This document shows, in pieces, positions 23,539 to 35,475 of a DNA stretch of 64,000 nucleotides (its first letter is position 1; the number at the start of each line of letters is the position of its first letter). The DNA is taken from contig QEYB01000963.1 of NCBI GenBank assembly GCA_017562135.1, positions 248,001 through 312,000 on the forward strand, in the 5' to 3' direction. Under the pieces are notes generated by a model. The model saw only the letters and a list, made by a program, of their open reading frames with translations, did no database searches and had not been told where the DNA came from. The stretch is from Dipylidium caninum. Its lineage: Eukaryota > Platyhelminthes > Cestoda > Cyclophyllidea > Dipylidiidae. A program made the position numbers and the translations under genes.

Positions 23539-26278
23539 ATGAATCACAGAAAATTTATACTATTCTGTCTATTCGCTTCCCGGAACCAGGGTGAAACAGC
23601 GACTAATGAATGCGTATGTCCAAGTCTCGTAAAACTTACACCGTCAGATATAGCCCCAAATATTTGTAAAACTGCAACCTCCGCATCTAAACCCTTGGAG
23701 GAGAAGGCCCTAAAGCTACTCTCGCAGGAGTTTCCAATGCGAATCAAACAAGAAGGCAATGACTTATACGTGTCGACGGTGAGGGAGACCCAGGCGTCTC
23801 CGCTGGAGCTGGCTAGTCTTGTGGGTGACCTTCACATGACTCTCATCCAACGAGCGGCTAAGAAATATCCTCCTTGTCATGTTCGCGAGGAAACTCTTCA
23901 CTGTCTTGCTAGGGAATTGCTAAGACAGGTAATATGTGTTCACCACTCTAGACAAGAAATTGAAACATTTGTCTAGCGTTGGTGCCTTCGTGGATCGAAA
24001 GCGTTCTTCTTCTTGCCTTTATATTGCACTAAGTAATTTTACAAGCCTATACTTACGATTAAGGTATAATTTCTGAAATTAAAATGTGTTTTTAGTTTGA
24101 AGGATAATACTTAACATTCTGAGGCTTAGAATTTGAGCTGTAGTAAGCATATATGTTGTGCCATATATACTTTTCGTCTTTAGCTCCATAATTGAATGTC
24201 CCGAGAGAGGCCTACTGTATAAACAAGTTTTGAACGAACACTATAAATACATTGATTCTTTCAAAATTCTCATGCAATACAATGATGCTTTTATGTGTCG
24301 AAAGAATCTTCAAGCTGAATACACTGCTGCTTCCCAATTTAAGAAGGTATGTTCATCCCATATGCGTAAAATGTTTCATACTTTGTTTTTTATTTTTCTC
24401 TCTCGTTCACCATTTCCATTAGTGAGGATACATCCAACTCGAGTTAACTGTGGACAACATATGCTTTATAACGAAATTCCTCTGAACAACTTAAGTTGTG
24501 AAGTCTTGTCGATGCTATTTGAATCCCTATTCAACTGACTTTCAGTTTTCATTTTTTATTCAGGCTACTTGCTAAGGCAATATTATTTCTTGAAATAATT
24601 TAATGGCCTCTAAGGCGATTAAAGTGAATCGTTCCTTGTGTTCCCATTGCAATAACTTTATATGTTTTGGAAAATGAGTTTAAATATGGTGTGAAATCAG
24701 GTGCAATGAGACTCGAAACCTTATTTACAGACCAGAGCGAGGTGAAATTTTTGAGATAAAAGAGCAGTCATGTTAGCGGATAAAAGCAATTGCGCGTTGC
24801 ACCCACAGACGTCTATTTACTACCTGAAATACAAATGCATAGAACTTCGGGCATCTGTCCTAATCTCTTGTAAACAACCACAGACTGTTTGAACGCATTG
24901 CGTGGGAACATTATATTTGTACACTCATTTTTCCCTACTATGTAGCATTTAAAATACCCAACTACAGTCGCACTTTTTCCATCCCTATATGCAGTTCAAT
25001 TACTCCTTTCTCTAATTAACATGGCCTTGCTTCTACTGCGAATATTATACCGGTTTAGTGAAAACTTAGGTTGCCTCTATTATTTAAAAGAGTTCATATG
25101 ACTCAAAATTGTGGGGCCACAAATTATATTTTATGGTTATTGGCCTATCTACTTAGATACGGTACTTAGAAGAAGAAATAGATGTGCTTAAACATCAGGT
25201 AAAAGCCCTGAAGGAGGCAGCAGATAGGCTGGAGAAGAAACACCAGGAAGAAAGACGTCGTGCGGAGATTGAACGACAAAATGAATTGCGCTATCTCCGA
25301 CTCCTGGGCGATCAATTGAAGGTTGCCACTTTTTTTCTCCATCTTGAAACCGTCTCTTTTTTCAATAGTGCGGAGCAGAAAGTGGATCCCCATTAAACAT
25401 ACACTACTTGATGGCCTTAAAGTTATTAAAAAAATCGTGGTAAATCGAATAACTTTCCAATTTGCCCTCTTGACTGCTCATACATAGTCGCTATGGTGGG
25501 AAAACACATTTTTGCCCCATTCTTACTTAATATCCCTTATAATTAGAAATAGAAAAGCAAAATGCGATTTGGTAAGAGATAGGTGACTACCAGTATTATT
25601 TGACAATATTTGTTTCTGTGCCAATATGTTTAACAAAACAAATAGGGGATAGTTCAGAAACCTTCTAACCGCCCAACTAGATCCATTTTATCATGCAAAG
25701 TGGAATTTGTAAGTGTAAAAATTCAAGAACGTCGAGAATGCAGTCTCATGTCTGAGTTCGTTGTTTATTCTCTCAATTTGGATCCCCTCAAATATTAATA
25801 TGGTGTAATCAGACATAATATTGTTTTTGTTTATTTATTGTCCATTTTAGAATCAAATTGATATCTTCATGCCATCGAAAGAGGAATAACAACTAGCTCG
25901 TGGGACATAAACACATACCTACCCGGACACGCACCCCTTCTTTGATAATCTCTCCCCATGGACCAGAAAAGAGCTTATCTATATTATTAATGCACCTGTG
26001 GTATTACAATAAACTGGGCGGGCTTAGTCTTCTACACTGCTCTTTGTCACTCCTGTAGATCCCAATTCTAATGGGATTTAACTTTTATTCTGTCTATGCT
26101 GTCTATGCTCACTTAAGTAATTTACTTGCCTCATTTGTTTCGGCGTTTCATTGGCTCGTAGTTATTGCAGTGTCCCATATGTCATTTTTGTTATGATTGT
26201 TGAAGGGACGATTTTACCGCCTATTTTTGTCATTTACAGTCACTTCTCTTTCAAGAGGTGAGCTTTATGGTAAACTGA
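23539..26278 (+). CDS. DNALI1: Axonemal dynein light intermediate chain DNALI1 (p28)
   Basis: Subunit of inner-arm axonemal dynein, expected in ciliated cells such as flame cells and sperm. Exon 1 (to 23928) gives 'CPSLVKLTPSD' near the N-terminus and 'HVREETLHCLARELLRQ'. Exon 2 (24184-24346) carries the family signature 'ECPERGLLYKQVLNEHY' and 'MCRKNLQAEYTAAS'. Exon 3 (25157-25321) is the C-terminal coiled coil, 'YLEEEIDVLKHQVKALKEA' onward to 'ELRYLRLLGDQLK'. A last exon at 26240-26278, after a good pyrimidine tract, would add 12 residues; otherwise the frame of exon 3 runs on to a stop near 25396. The start is uncertain: ATG 23539 is in frame, but 23540-23589 looks like an intron end with an acceptor at 23589. 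The exon 1-2 junction is one base out of phase (see findings). Family assignment is firm. Confidence 0.88.
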
Positions 26279-27583
26279 AGAATTGTTGAGGTGATGACAC
26301 GGATGTGACAGGTTTACGAGATGAATCGGTGTTTGGATGCAGAATTGTCGGTTGAAGGAGACCTCTGAAGCCCCATGTACTCTACCTCAGGGATGCAATT
26401 AAATATACCGAAAATTTTGTTGCTTCTGTTTATTTTGTTCTAATAAACACGATTTTTATTGTGATTGCGTGACTTCATCTTTGGCTACTTCCTCTATCAA
26501 CAGATAAAACTCCAATCGAGTAAGGTACACTATGAATAAGTAATTATAACGGATAATTCACATATGACAATAAAATAAAAGTTAATAATAAGTCACAGCG
26601 TGTATCTACTTGCATTAATGACTTCCTTGAAGGTGCTGACAAGGCGTGAAGGTGAACTACTCCTCTACAGGTGCACGGAGTTCTCCCATACGTAAGTTTA
26701 ACTGATAGAGGGAAAAGTGAATGGAGGTGGTTAATACCGTCCGATCACCTGTCATCACAGTAGGCTGTACTATTGACTTTAAAGTGACAATCACATCACC
26801 TGGCAACTTTGAAGTGAATGATTTGAAAGAGTCACTGTTACTCTCAGTTGGGGCCGGTGTTAAGGGGAACGGGGTGCCCATTAACGAAACACCGTCAACA
26901 AGAGTGCATTAGCGACTAGGCTTAATTTCCCATCTTTGGCCACAGCATTATTGTTTTCCACCCGGTCGAATGGACTGGTCTCATTTTCCTGAAGAATTGC
27001 CAAGCCTGTCGACAGAGATGATCTCGACATCCTCAGACTTATTTTATAACTCCTTCTTTCACCGCTATCTCCACAAACTCTCTACTACTGATCCAGATCT
27101 TTGGCTGGAGTTCATTGACGAAGGAATGCCTTCGGTTCTTATACTCTTCACTCATGAGAAGATCTTCATCAGGTGACCCTATCAGTAGGCCAGGTGCGTT
27201 TACTTTCTCCAATTTTCATGTTGATTTAAAAAGGAGACAATCGAGGTTACGTCTTTCTTTTACCATCCTTCTCTACTCACCGGCCCAGTTATTCAAAAAC
27301 CTAGGGGATGCCACCTTGAGAGTTGTTTGGAAGCACTAAAAGTATCCTCTTGTCCTCCTCGCAACGATGTCGACAAATATAATGTCTGTACGTTTATAGC
27401 GAAAGTTGATAACCCATGTTTTTTTTGTTTTTGATGAATAGACTATACTACGTCTTTTTTAATAATTATTATCAAAGATCTGTGCTCTTGTCACCCAATC
27501 AGGGAGCAGCTCACTTGTAATTGGACAGGAGCAGATCTTAAATTGTCGCAGTCTTGACAACCGCAAACTACGACATATTCAAC

Positions 27584-27871
27584 ATGCTTCCACTACGTCT
27601 GGTCTGCACCATCAGTATTTGCCTCTTCCTCTCCGTCCATAGAGTGGTAAGTGGAGTGCCACGACAACGAGGTGTCTATCGCGACGTTCTGGACGAGTGG
27701 ATGGATGATGTGGATGAGGCGGAGGACAGAGTCGTGGGAGACACTTCTACTTTCCCTCGAGTTTCTCGTATACCCATCGACTTCTCCTTCAACAGTGACC
27801 TCGCGCTACTACGAAGAATGATTAGTGAGAATCGACCCCAAGGCCACAAACTCCTGGCTTTTGGCAAATAA
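27584..27871 (+). CDS. Secreted peptide-hormone precursor, CRF/DH44/ELH-like
   Basis: A 95-residue frame from ATG 27584. Residues 1-24 form a signal peptide (basic start, hydrophobic core 'LVCTISICLFLSV', cleavage likely after VVSG). Residues 25-58 are an acidic spacer. RVSR (59-62) is an RXXR convertase site. Residues 63-93 form the predicted peptide, starting 'IPIDFSFNSDLALLRR' and ending 'HKLLAF', followed by Gly94 (amide donor) and Lys95, then stop. The block I-D-F-S-F...L-L-R resembles 'IDLTFHLLR' of CRF, urocortin and insect DH44, and the 'NR...KL...G' ending resembles 'NRKLMEIIG'; this peptide is about ten residues shorter. A strong donor (GTAAGT, 27647) lies just after the signal peptide, so splicing to another exon is possible. 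AATAAA (27867-27872) overlaps the stop codon. The precursor layout is seen directly; the CRF relationship is inference. Confidence 0.65.
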   Translation: MLPLRLVCTISICLFLSVHRVVSGVPRQRGVYRDVLDEWMDDVDEAEDRVVGDTSTFPRVSRIPIDFSFNSDLALLRRMISENRPQGHKLLAFGK

Positions 27872-27872
27872 A
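27867..27872 (+). terminator. Poly(A) signal overlapping a stop codon
   Basis: A canonical AATAAA overlaps the TAA stop (27869-27871) of the peptide precursor, which would imply an extremely short 3' UTR if it is used. Confidence 0.4.
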
Positions 27873-30800
27873 ACATCTTATTAAAACCCTCTTTCCTTCT
27901 GCCCCCCAATAGCACATTTCCCCGAAGATTATCTACTAAGCCGCATTTCATTTACTCCTCCACCCTCCCTCCCCCCCTCTCTGGTCTGACTTTGCCAACA
28001 ATGTTTCCAACACACCGTTGCGTACAAATAAACATACCACCGAGAAAAAATGCCATTTTGATGCAATCGACTATTTTTGCGCACTTGTTATTAGTTGAAA
28101 AAGATTCATCTCTGTATCTTCTTTCCTTACAGCCTTTTTCATCTGCGCACCAGTTAATTATCATCGGAGGGATCGTAAATACCTTTCATTCTACATGAGA
28201 TTTCAATATTAATACAATTCTCGCATTGCTACGTGACTCTTCTCACCCCCGCCGCCCAAATCCCATTCCACCTCTGATTCGCAGGCTTCCTCCCCTAGTT
28301 CCATAACTCCTCTTATGATTAACTAGTGATAATCAGCGATGTGTTCTTCGTTTACAGTCTGCCTCGAATCCGTGGCTCTTCTGCATAATACACTTTTGAT
28401 AATTAGTAGAAAATCCTAAAAGTATTCCAGCCGCACTTTAATGCATACCTTAAATAAATTAATTAAAACAAAGGCCTCTTCCAAGGCGTCTCCAATATCA
28501 GGGAGGAAATTTTGTACTGAAAGTGAATAATTTACTATCGCAATGTGAAACAACCGGACATTCCGTGACATTGCCGCAATCTCTCATTTTCTATGCCGTC
28601 AGGTGCGCCGTGGGGCACGAATGGCCACCTACAGGATGGAGGTGAACAGCTGCATGTAGGGCGTACAGGAAGTGATAGCCATTTGGGCACCCAAAAGAAC
28701 TTTCCGCACAGATAAATAAACATTACCTATTGCTTGGTTAACTTATTTTTGTGTATCCACATACGCAGAAACAGTAAATACTGAATCTACTCAACAGGAA
28801 CTGGAATACATTACACATCTATCCAACCTGAGGGCATCCTTCAATGAGGAGAAGTGATCTCACTTCCGTCAAGTTAATTCTCAACTTCAGTACACTTGGG
28901 TTAAGAGGAAAGGTTAAACGGGCAGAAAATCTATCGAAATATTCCATAGTAAATATACCAACTACCCCACGCACCCATTAATTTCCAGAGAGTTACAAAT
29001 AAGATGTAAGTAAAATAGCTTTTCAATTAATGGGGATCGAAGCTGCATCAAAGTTATCAGTTAATACGGTGCCTGACTTAATAAATTTGCCTACCAGATG
29101 GTTGCTTAGAAAGGAAGTTGAAGTGTCTAGGAGAGAGAGAGTGGCTACGGCAACTGTAGATGGAGATCGTGGAGATTTACAATTCAGGAAAATGGGCATC
29201 TACACCCGTTATGCAAGCCCAGAAGATGGGTCGATGCCTGTGATATCTACTGTCACATTTATACGAGAATTGTGAGAAAAAGTTGGAAAACCGGTTCCCT
29301 TGACTCTCTAATAACTCAACTCATGAAACCCACTTTAGATGATCGACTAGACCGTAACGCCGTCTCCTCGACCAACCTCCTCTCCTCTCTTCTTCGTTTA
29401 GGCTTAGCTCAACAGAAAACAGGATAGTCAAGAATGTCAGCCACATACTACCGCTGTCCAAATAGGTAGTGTCGATTGCACGGTCGTATCACATGTTTCG
29501 GAGTCATGACAGATCATTAAAATCACAGTCTACGTGGTACACCAAGTGCCGGATCATGATGATGTGCGGAAGAAGAGGATTCAATGGTCCAATCATCCAC
29601 ATCACCCTTCCTTCTGTCACGAATAAAACTACCCACCTCAAAGCTACAGGCAGTACGATTGGAGTCTGGACTAAAATAAGGAGTCCAGAGAGTAGAAATT
29701 ATTAATTTCAACTAAAATATCGCTTCAAATGTCTAGTCAGAAATAACAAACATGCCTGGGTAGCAAGGTAAGTGTAACAATATTGTGTAAACAGGCTAAT
29801 ATAGCGAGGTGGAGAAAGTGGGCGGGCCTAAAGAGGTGGAGAAAAAGACTTCAAAATAAAGTTAAGCACTCTTCCAGCTAATGAATGGCATGCGAAGTCG
29901 GCGAAATCCTCGAGTATCTTCGGCTCCTAAATTATATAGCGACTTGACCAATTTAGAGTAACATCCGAGTGGTTTGTCCCATAAAGAAATAAACTACTTT
30001 TGAGATGTACTTCACGGCTTAGGGAGAGGGCGAAAAGAGTAACATTTCTACCCTCGGTTTAGACATAGATTTAAGGCGGTGGCGATGGTAACTTGTCCAA
30101 GTCAAAGTATGATAACATACTTCGATAATAAGTAGTCGCTATTCGAAGGGTACGCACGTTTCTGAACCCCTGTTATTGACATTGGCACCACCTATGATCA
30201 TGAAACGACAATCCTGACAATCTGTCGTTCGATTCAAGTGAGTTGAAACGAAGCCGTCTCTCTTTTGTTTGTTACGTGTCACGTGGACTGCTCACTTGGG
30301 AAGGCCAGTCGTCCCTCCGGTTCACGAATACATATGACCTACAACGAAGAAGGGAAGCCTAGATGTGAAATGTATTTTGGAAGTACGTCTGGATCACACT
30401 TAAATAGCCTCTTTCGGAAATTCAGGATCCCCTTTCTACTCTCTTCGCTATATCAGTTTGATCCGGTGGCGTTTGGGGGATTGGGACGTGGTTACACTGG
30501 TGCTACGGATGCTCGAATAAAACGGTGACAGGAGGCACAAATACAGGCTGAGGAAAGGTACCGGAAGCGAAAGTAATTGCCGACAGGAAGAGGAGTCTTA
30601 ATAAAATGTAAGTTGATAACACCATAAATCGTAATACATTACACCGATAGAGAGGAAGTCCTATCACCAAAATGGATGGATGGAGAAAGATCCCCGCGTT
30701 CATTACACCCAACCACAAAAAAGGACAAAGGATAGGAGAATAAATAGTCTCAGGTGGAAATGATAAAGGCAGCTACACACTTGAAAAAATTAAAAATTTA

Positions 30801-31207
30801 AAAAACGTGCTATTCAGGTGGAAAAATACGTACCTTATTTGGCAGTGGTAGGAAACACAATAAAATGAGTACGGAGCAAAATATATTTGAGGAAATGCTG
30901 AAATTACTTAAATTGCTTAAAGGGGATGAAAAAAAGAGATGAAGGCGAAAAATGGTCTTCCTAAAGACATCCTCATTTGGCCACACATTACCAATAGATA
31001 TAAGATTACTGAAATAAGTCAACAGCCGAGCGAAAGAATGGTGTTTCATTATTTTTTTTTTAAAAATTGTTGCCAATACTGATACAATCACGATTAACCC
31101 TGGGTAAAGAATACGCCATAAGACCAATACCAAAACCGCATTAAAGCGACTGACATGTATTAAAAATAAACGCGCTGTTTCTATACAAACTGTACACAAA
31201 AAAACAT
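27873..31207. other. Intergenic interval, no recognised gene
   Basis: AT-rich, with scattered short open frames. The longest with an ATG and ordinary composition is 29030-29275 plus (81 codons), but it matches nothing I recognise and has no neighbouring exons. Confidence 0.4.
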
Positions 31208-31849
31208 TCATGATTTATGTTTTTGTGATTTTGCTGTATTCTTACGTTTCTTATATGAGTTTTGAGATGGCTTCTTCTTGTTTTTCTTCTTCCATGAAGA
31301 TTTATTCGGATTCATTTTTAGTGCTTTCTTAAGTGATAAGTGGCCTCTGAGAAGTGGTCATCTTAAGATGAGCTTACAAATTTGTGGCCGGTTTTGCTTT
31401 GGCTTCATCTTTGTTTTCCTCTTTCTATACATTTATGAGAAGTTAAATACGGTACCCTACTTTGTCACCCATGAAGTAATGAGATTGATTGATGTTTATT
31501 TCCTCTATACTGACGGTATGCTCCCCAGTGTCTGTAGTCGTACGCTTTGAGACGACATTTAAGTCGTCAGCAAGAAAGTTTGGCAACGACACCTCCCCCA
31601 GCTTCCGTCTAAATTCATCACGATACTAAAACAAAGTTATACGAAAAAGCCACCAAATTACAGCGCTTTTAACACTACGGATCTCTTCCTTAAGTTTCTT
31701 CTCATTCTCTACGCGTGCCCTTTTGCGACGCTCTTGTTTGCGCTTGTGAAATCCCGTCAAATACTCTCTACAGCTATTAGACTTCGCATCAATTCGCACC
31801 TGCGTTTCTCTTCGTCAAACGCTATGAAGAGCTTTCTCCGCCTAGCCAT
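31208..31849 (-). CDS. NOL12: NOL12, nucleolar RNA-binding protein (Rrp17 family)
   Basis: Nucleolar protein of the Nop25/Rrp17 family, which acts in pre-rRNA processing. Exon 1 is 31800-31849 (ATG to 'FDEEKR'), exon 2 is 31674-31767, exon 3 is 31456-31625 and exon 4 is 31208-31346. Joining exons 1 and 2 gives 'FDEEKRREYLTGFHKRK', essentially the family signature, followed by a basic coiled coil ('ENEKKLKEEIRS', 'YRDEFRRKLGEV'). Exon 3 contains 'HTVSIEEINI', like the 'HTVTVTTISDL' region of vertebrate NOL12. The last exon is a lysine-rich nucleolar tail ('SWKKKNKKKPSQ'). Intron 1 is 32 bases and intron 2 is 48. The third junction (donor GTACCG, phase 2) is my best fit but less certain. Total is about 150 aa, shorter than the human protein. 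The start lies 264 bases from the divergent NDUFA5 start. Confidence 0.9.
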
Positions 31850-32113
31850 GGCAAATCTCGACCACGCGAAGTTGAAATAGGCGCGTTGTTAAAGTATAAT
31901 AGTGTCAAAATAATTTCGAAAACGCTTTCGCTAGTAAAGTGTAACTTATGCTTCAAACAGTATTAAATAATTGTTTTGGAGGTTTTGCTTTTAAAAAGCC
32001 CACTCGTAGTCTGTCATGCTGAAAGAGCCGATAATGTGATGCAGGCTGATAATGATAATAGCGAGAGTTCCGACATTTTTTAGTGGTTAGAGCGTTTTCT
32101 CGTGTGTACATTT
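31850..32113. promoter_or_regulatory. Shared divergent promoter region, NOL12/NDUFA5
   Basis: 264 bases separate the ATG codons of NOL12 (minus) and NDUFA5 (plus), so both 5' UTRs and promoters must lie here or overlap. AT-rich; I saw no certain TATA box or spliced-leader acceptor. Confidence 0.6.
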
Positions 32114-32630
32114 ATGATGCAAGCGTTGAAACAGGCAAGTCGACTTTATTGTTGAATTTACTGGTTTAGACTACTAATCTTACAGGTCTCGCTGTGGCGA
32201 AAGCTCCCCATGCTGTAATTATCCTGTTATAATGTAATAGATACCCAGACCTTGAAAGCTATTTATGACCGTACCTTAAATATCCTGAAAATGATGCCTG
32301 AAAACGCTGCCTACCGACTTCATACTGAAAAGCTGATTAATGATCGTCTTGCGCTAGTTGAAAAGGTTTGTTGCAAAAGTGACTCCTACTGTTAGACGCC
32401 CATTATATCTGAGTTGGAGAAGAAAATCGACTGTGGGCAGATTGAAGAAGTGTTAATTCAAGTATGTTCTTCCCCTGCTGCGCATAAATTCACGATTTCA
32501 ATAAGTAAACGAAGTCGTTTATTCATAGGCCAGAAATGAATTTGAGCTTGCAAAGAACATGCTGAAGTGGAAACCGTGGGAGCCACTTGTTCAGGAACCC
32601 CCGCAAAATCAGTGGAAATGGCCCATGTAG
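32114..32630 (+). CDS. NDUFA5: NDUFA5, complex I subunit B13
   Basis: Accessory subunit on the matrix arm of mitochondrial NADH dehydrogenase. Five exons: 32114-32138, 32186-32214, 32249-32365, 32396-32461 and 32529-32630. The assembled protein of about 120 aa matches the family along its length: 'LAVAKAPHA' (human LAVCNTPHE), '[15 protein letters not shown]', '[13 protein letters not shown]', '[20 protein letters not shown]' and the C-terminal 'QWKWPM'. Phases fit throughout. Intron 2 is only 34 bases and intron 3 only 30. The first exon's donor (GTCGAC) is weak, although a GC-type site (CAG/GCAAGT) lies three bases earlier, so the first eight or nine codons are less certain. AATAAA follows at 32657-32662. 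Confidence 0.94.
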
Positions 32631-32656
32631 AAAGCTTGTATTTTTTTCTCGTAACC

Positions 32657-32662
32657 AATAAA
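32657..32662 (+). terminator. Poly(A) signal of NDUFA5
   Basis: AATAAA, 27 bases after the TAG stop of NDUFA5. It is the first canonical signal downstream and fits the compact gene. Confidence 0.6.
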
Positions 32663-35475
32663 TTACTACAAATACCTTATAATTCGATTCGTAACTAAAT
32701 TTTCCGTTGCTTATAAAAATGCCTCCGGTAGGTGCTTGAGAATCTCCGAACATATTTTTAATTTCCCTGGTCGTCCAAAACCAAATAATTTTTCATTGTT
32801 ATACCACACAAGCCAGCTATGCTTCTCAACAGAGGATGAACCTCACTATTGCCACTTTTGAAATCGCCTATTTTACAAAGGATATTTTGGTGTTTCGCGA
32901 ATTACTTTTCTTTGTTTTTCAGGAATTACTACTTTTAAGTCATTAAGTGACTTCTCTTTCCTCAGTATTATTATCCCTTAGCGTGCTTTTAGCGAATCAT
33001 ATCCTGAGTACTGCGTGCATGCCGCATGGCAGTCGTTTGCCATTTACACGTCTTGTTTGTTTTGTGTGGGTTTTTCGTAGCGCAATAGCAGAAATAAAGG
33101 TAACTCTCCCATCTTACCAGCCGTCTACTTTTCCTCTTTGCTCATCAACTGCTTGGAGGCATCGTTTCGATTTACGCTCTTAATAGACATGTAGCTACTC
33201 TTTGCAACCTCTATTAAACCTCCTTTATTTCTTAAATGATGATTAGTTATAGTTTTTATTTCTATTTCGCAATACTTTCGCCTTGAAATTTGTCGATTAT
33301 TCTCGTACACGAATGGTCCTCTCGGGAATTTGACCACTTAATTGCTATGGGTATGAGCAAAGCCACATTTTTCCTCATTTACAAATGAGGCAATATTCCT
33401 TGCCTCCTCGAAACTATCCGTTGAGTCACGAAATGAAGTAATTAATTAAGCGTGTACTTTGATTCATAAGAAATACCCTGGTGAGTTTAACGGTAGTTAA
33501 ATGCTTCTCTCTCACGATCTTCACTTGGTAAAGAGCGGCTTCCCATTCTCGTATTCCACTTTTAATTAGTAAGCTGTTTGTAATGACCGCAGATTTCCTC
33601 CCTACTGAGAGGGAACTGGGGGTAGAACCTCGAAATAAGTAAACGTGATGGTGTCAACAGTGTCTATTGCCATTAATTTTCTGGCCTGTCAAAGTACAAA
33701 AGTAAATTGTGATTCGTGAGCATCAACCAATCTGATGAATTTTTTGGCAAAATTGTATAATATATCTGGTAGCGGCTTTCTGAGGCCGGGAGATCGCCAT
33801 TTTCGCCTTTGCAACCGAAGGGTAAAAAAAGGGAACAATACCTTGTTGTTTATGGGGAATATCGGACTTTCTCAACAAGTTCACTTTCAAAACTGACGTG
33901 AAAAGAGCCGTCACTACACCGCTTTGTCCTTCCTTGGCCACACTGCAGAATCGGTCATGTGTTTATATTTCAAAGCTGCGTCATACATGTGTGACAACGA
34001 CCTATTCAGTACATTTGATAATCGGTGTGTACACGTAGCCTTATTCTACAACGAGGACAATTCACTGCATCATGTCGAATGTATTATGTAAATTCTTCAT
34101 GTTACAATCGACGAAAAGTGAAGGTCAACGAGAAGTGATCATGTTAACCTGGTTTCCATTTGGTAAATGGGAATGGGAAAGAAACCCATAGGGAAAATAT
34201 ATGGCAAGGAATGATTATATGTTTGTGATTCTTTATAGCTCCCATGACAACACTTACATGCCCGACTATCTTTTGTAGACACGAAATGATTTGTCGACCC
34301 AAGTGACAGCGAAAATCATTCGCCTTCCCTATAGGCTGGCTTAATCACCACCGTATGTCTGGGAAACCGGTTAAGGCGAGAAAGGAGGAGGGAAAAAAAC
34401 TCATTGAAGTCGCCGATTGGCAGTTCAAGGAGTTGCCTATCGCGTATTAGTCTTAAACAAGTGACACGCTACTGAATGACGTCTCAGCGTCCTGTAGACA
34501 GACACTTCACTCTTCCCCGGGGCGCTCGGATTCCCATCTCTGCCATCATCCGTTAGGACTCGCCAACCTCTAAAGTGGATTCCACGAGAGATAGCACTGA
34601 GATGCCGAGGCTTGACTCTTAGTCTGGCTATGCCCCCGACGAGCATCAGACACTTTTTGCTGACGGCAATAAAAGTCTCGAGTGTAGAACTAAAAATAGC
34701 ATCGCCGGGGGGGGGGGAAACAATTCTGGCGAGCAGAGAGATCGTATGTTTTGGTGGTAAGAAATGGGAAGAGGTACAAATTACGTTATACGCTTTTTTC
34801 CTCTTCTCTCTCTCCCTCCCTTCTTCCTTCTGCCCCACTAACTCTTTCCAGCGCAATCGGTAGGCAGGCACGAACACTGCCTCAATTGCGAGTCCGAGAG
34901 CAAGGTGGTAGGGAAAATTAAATAACCCGCCTAGTTGGTCTGCCCCAAACCCAAATTACCGCATTCGATCGGTGATTGGGAGATAAAACAACGGGGGGAA
35001 TCGCAATGGAAGGCGTCATTTTCCCAGTTGTTGTCCCTCTTCTGCACCACTTCTGCTGACTTCAATGATGGCAGTCCTCCCAAACTGAATACTCTGAGAT
35101 GAATGGTGGCGGCGAGATGCCACGTGATCCTTCTCGTCCCCTCTTCGCCTCTCCCACAAACCTTCTTTACTGTCTGGTACAATGATTCGAAAAGATGCTG
35201 TCTGTTTTTATCCCATCGTCACGAAATTTTGCCTCTTAATTCTTGCCTTGGGATACGAAATATCGCCTTGAGGCAAAACGATTTCTTCAGACATTACTCT
35301 TATGCGGCTAAGGTGAGATTTTAGACACCTTTCTATTCAAATGCTAGCCTTTTAATTTTTTTTGATTTTAAAAAAACTGCAGTTCCCAATCTACTTACCC
35401 TCTCGGTCCCTCGGTGCCTGTTTTGGTCAGCTCACTTCCCACTGTAATGCATTTTTTTTAATTTCTGCTATCCAG
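32663..35475. other. Interval before the unidentified exons
   Basis: No recognised gene. It contains a poly-G run at about 34708-34718. Open frames on both strands at 34437-34877 overlap each other and neither matches a family. A possible upstream exon of the gene at 35476 ends at 35312 (donor GTGAGA) with residues 'FRHYSYAAK', but its 5' limit cannot be set. Confidence 0.35.

Noticed and set aside
34437..34877. 146-codon minus-strand open frame
   Set aside because: It overlaps an equally open plus-strand frame and contains a poly-G-derived segment, with no recognisable family or splice context.
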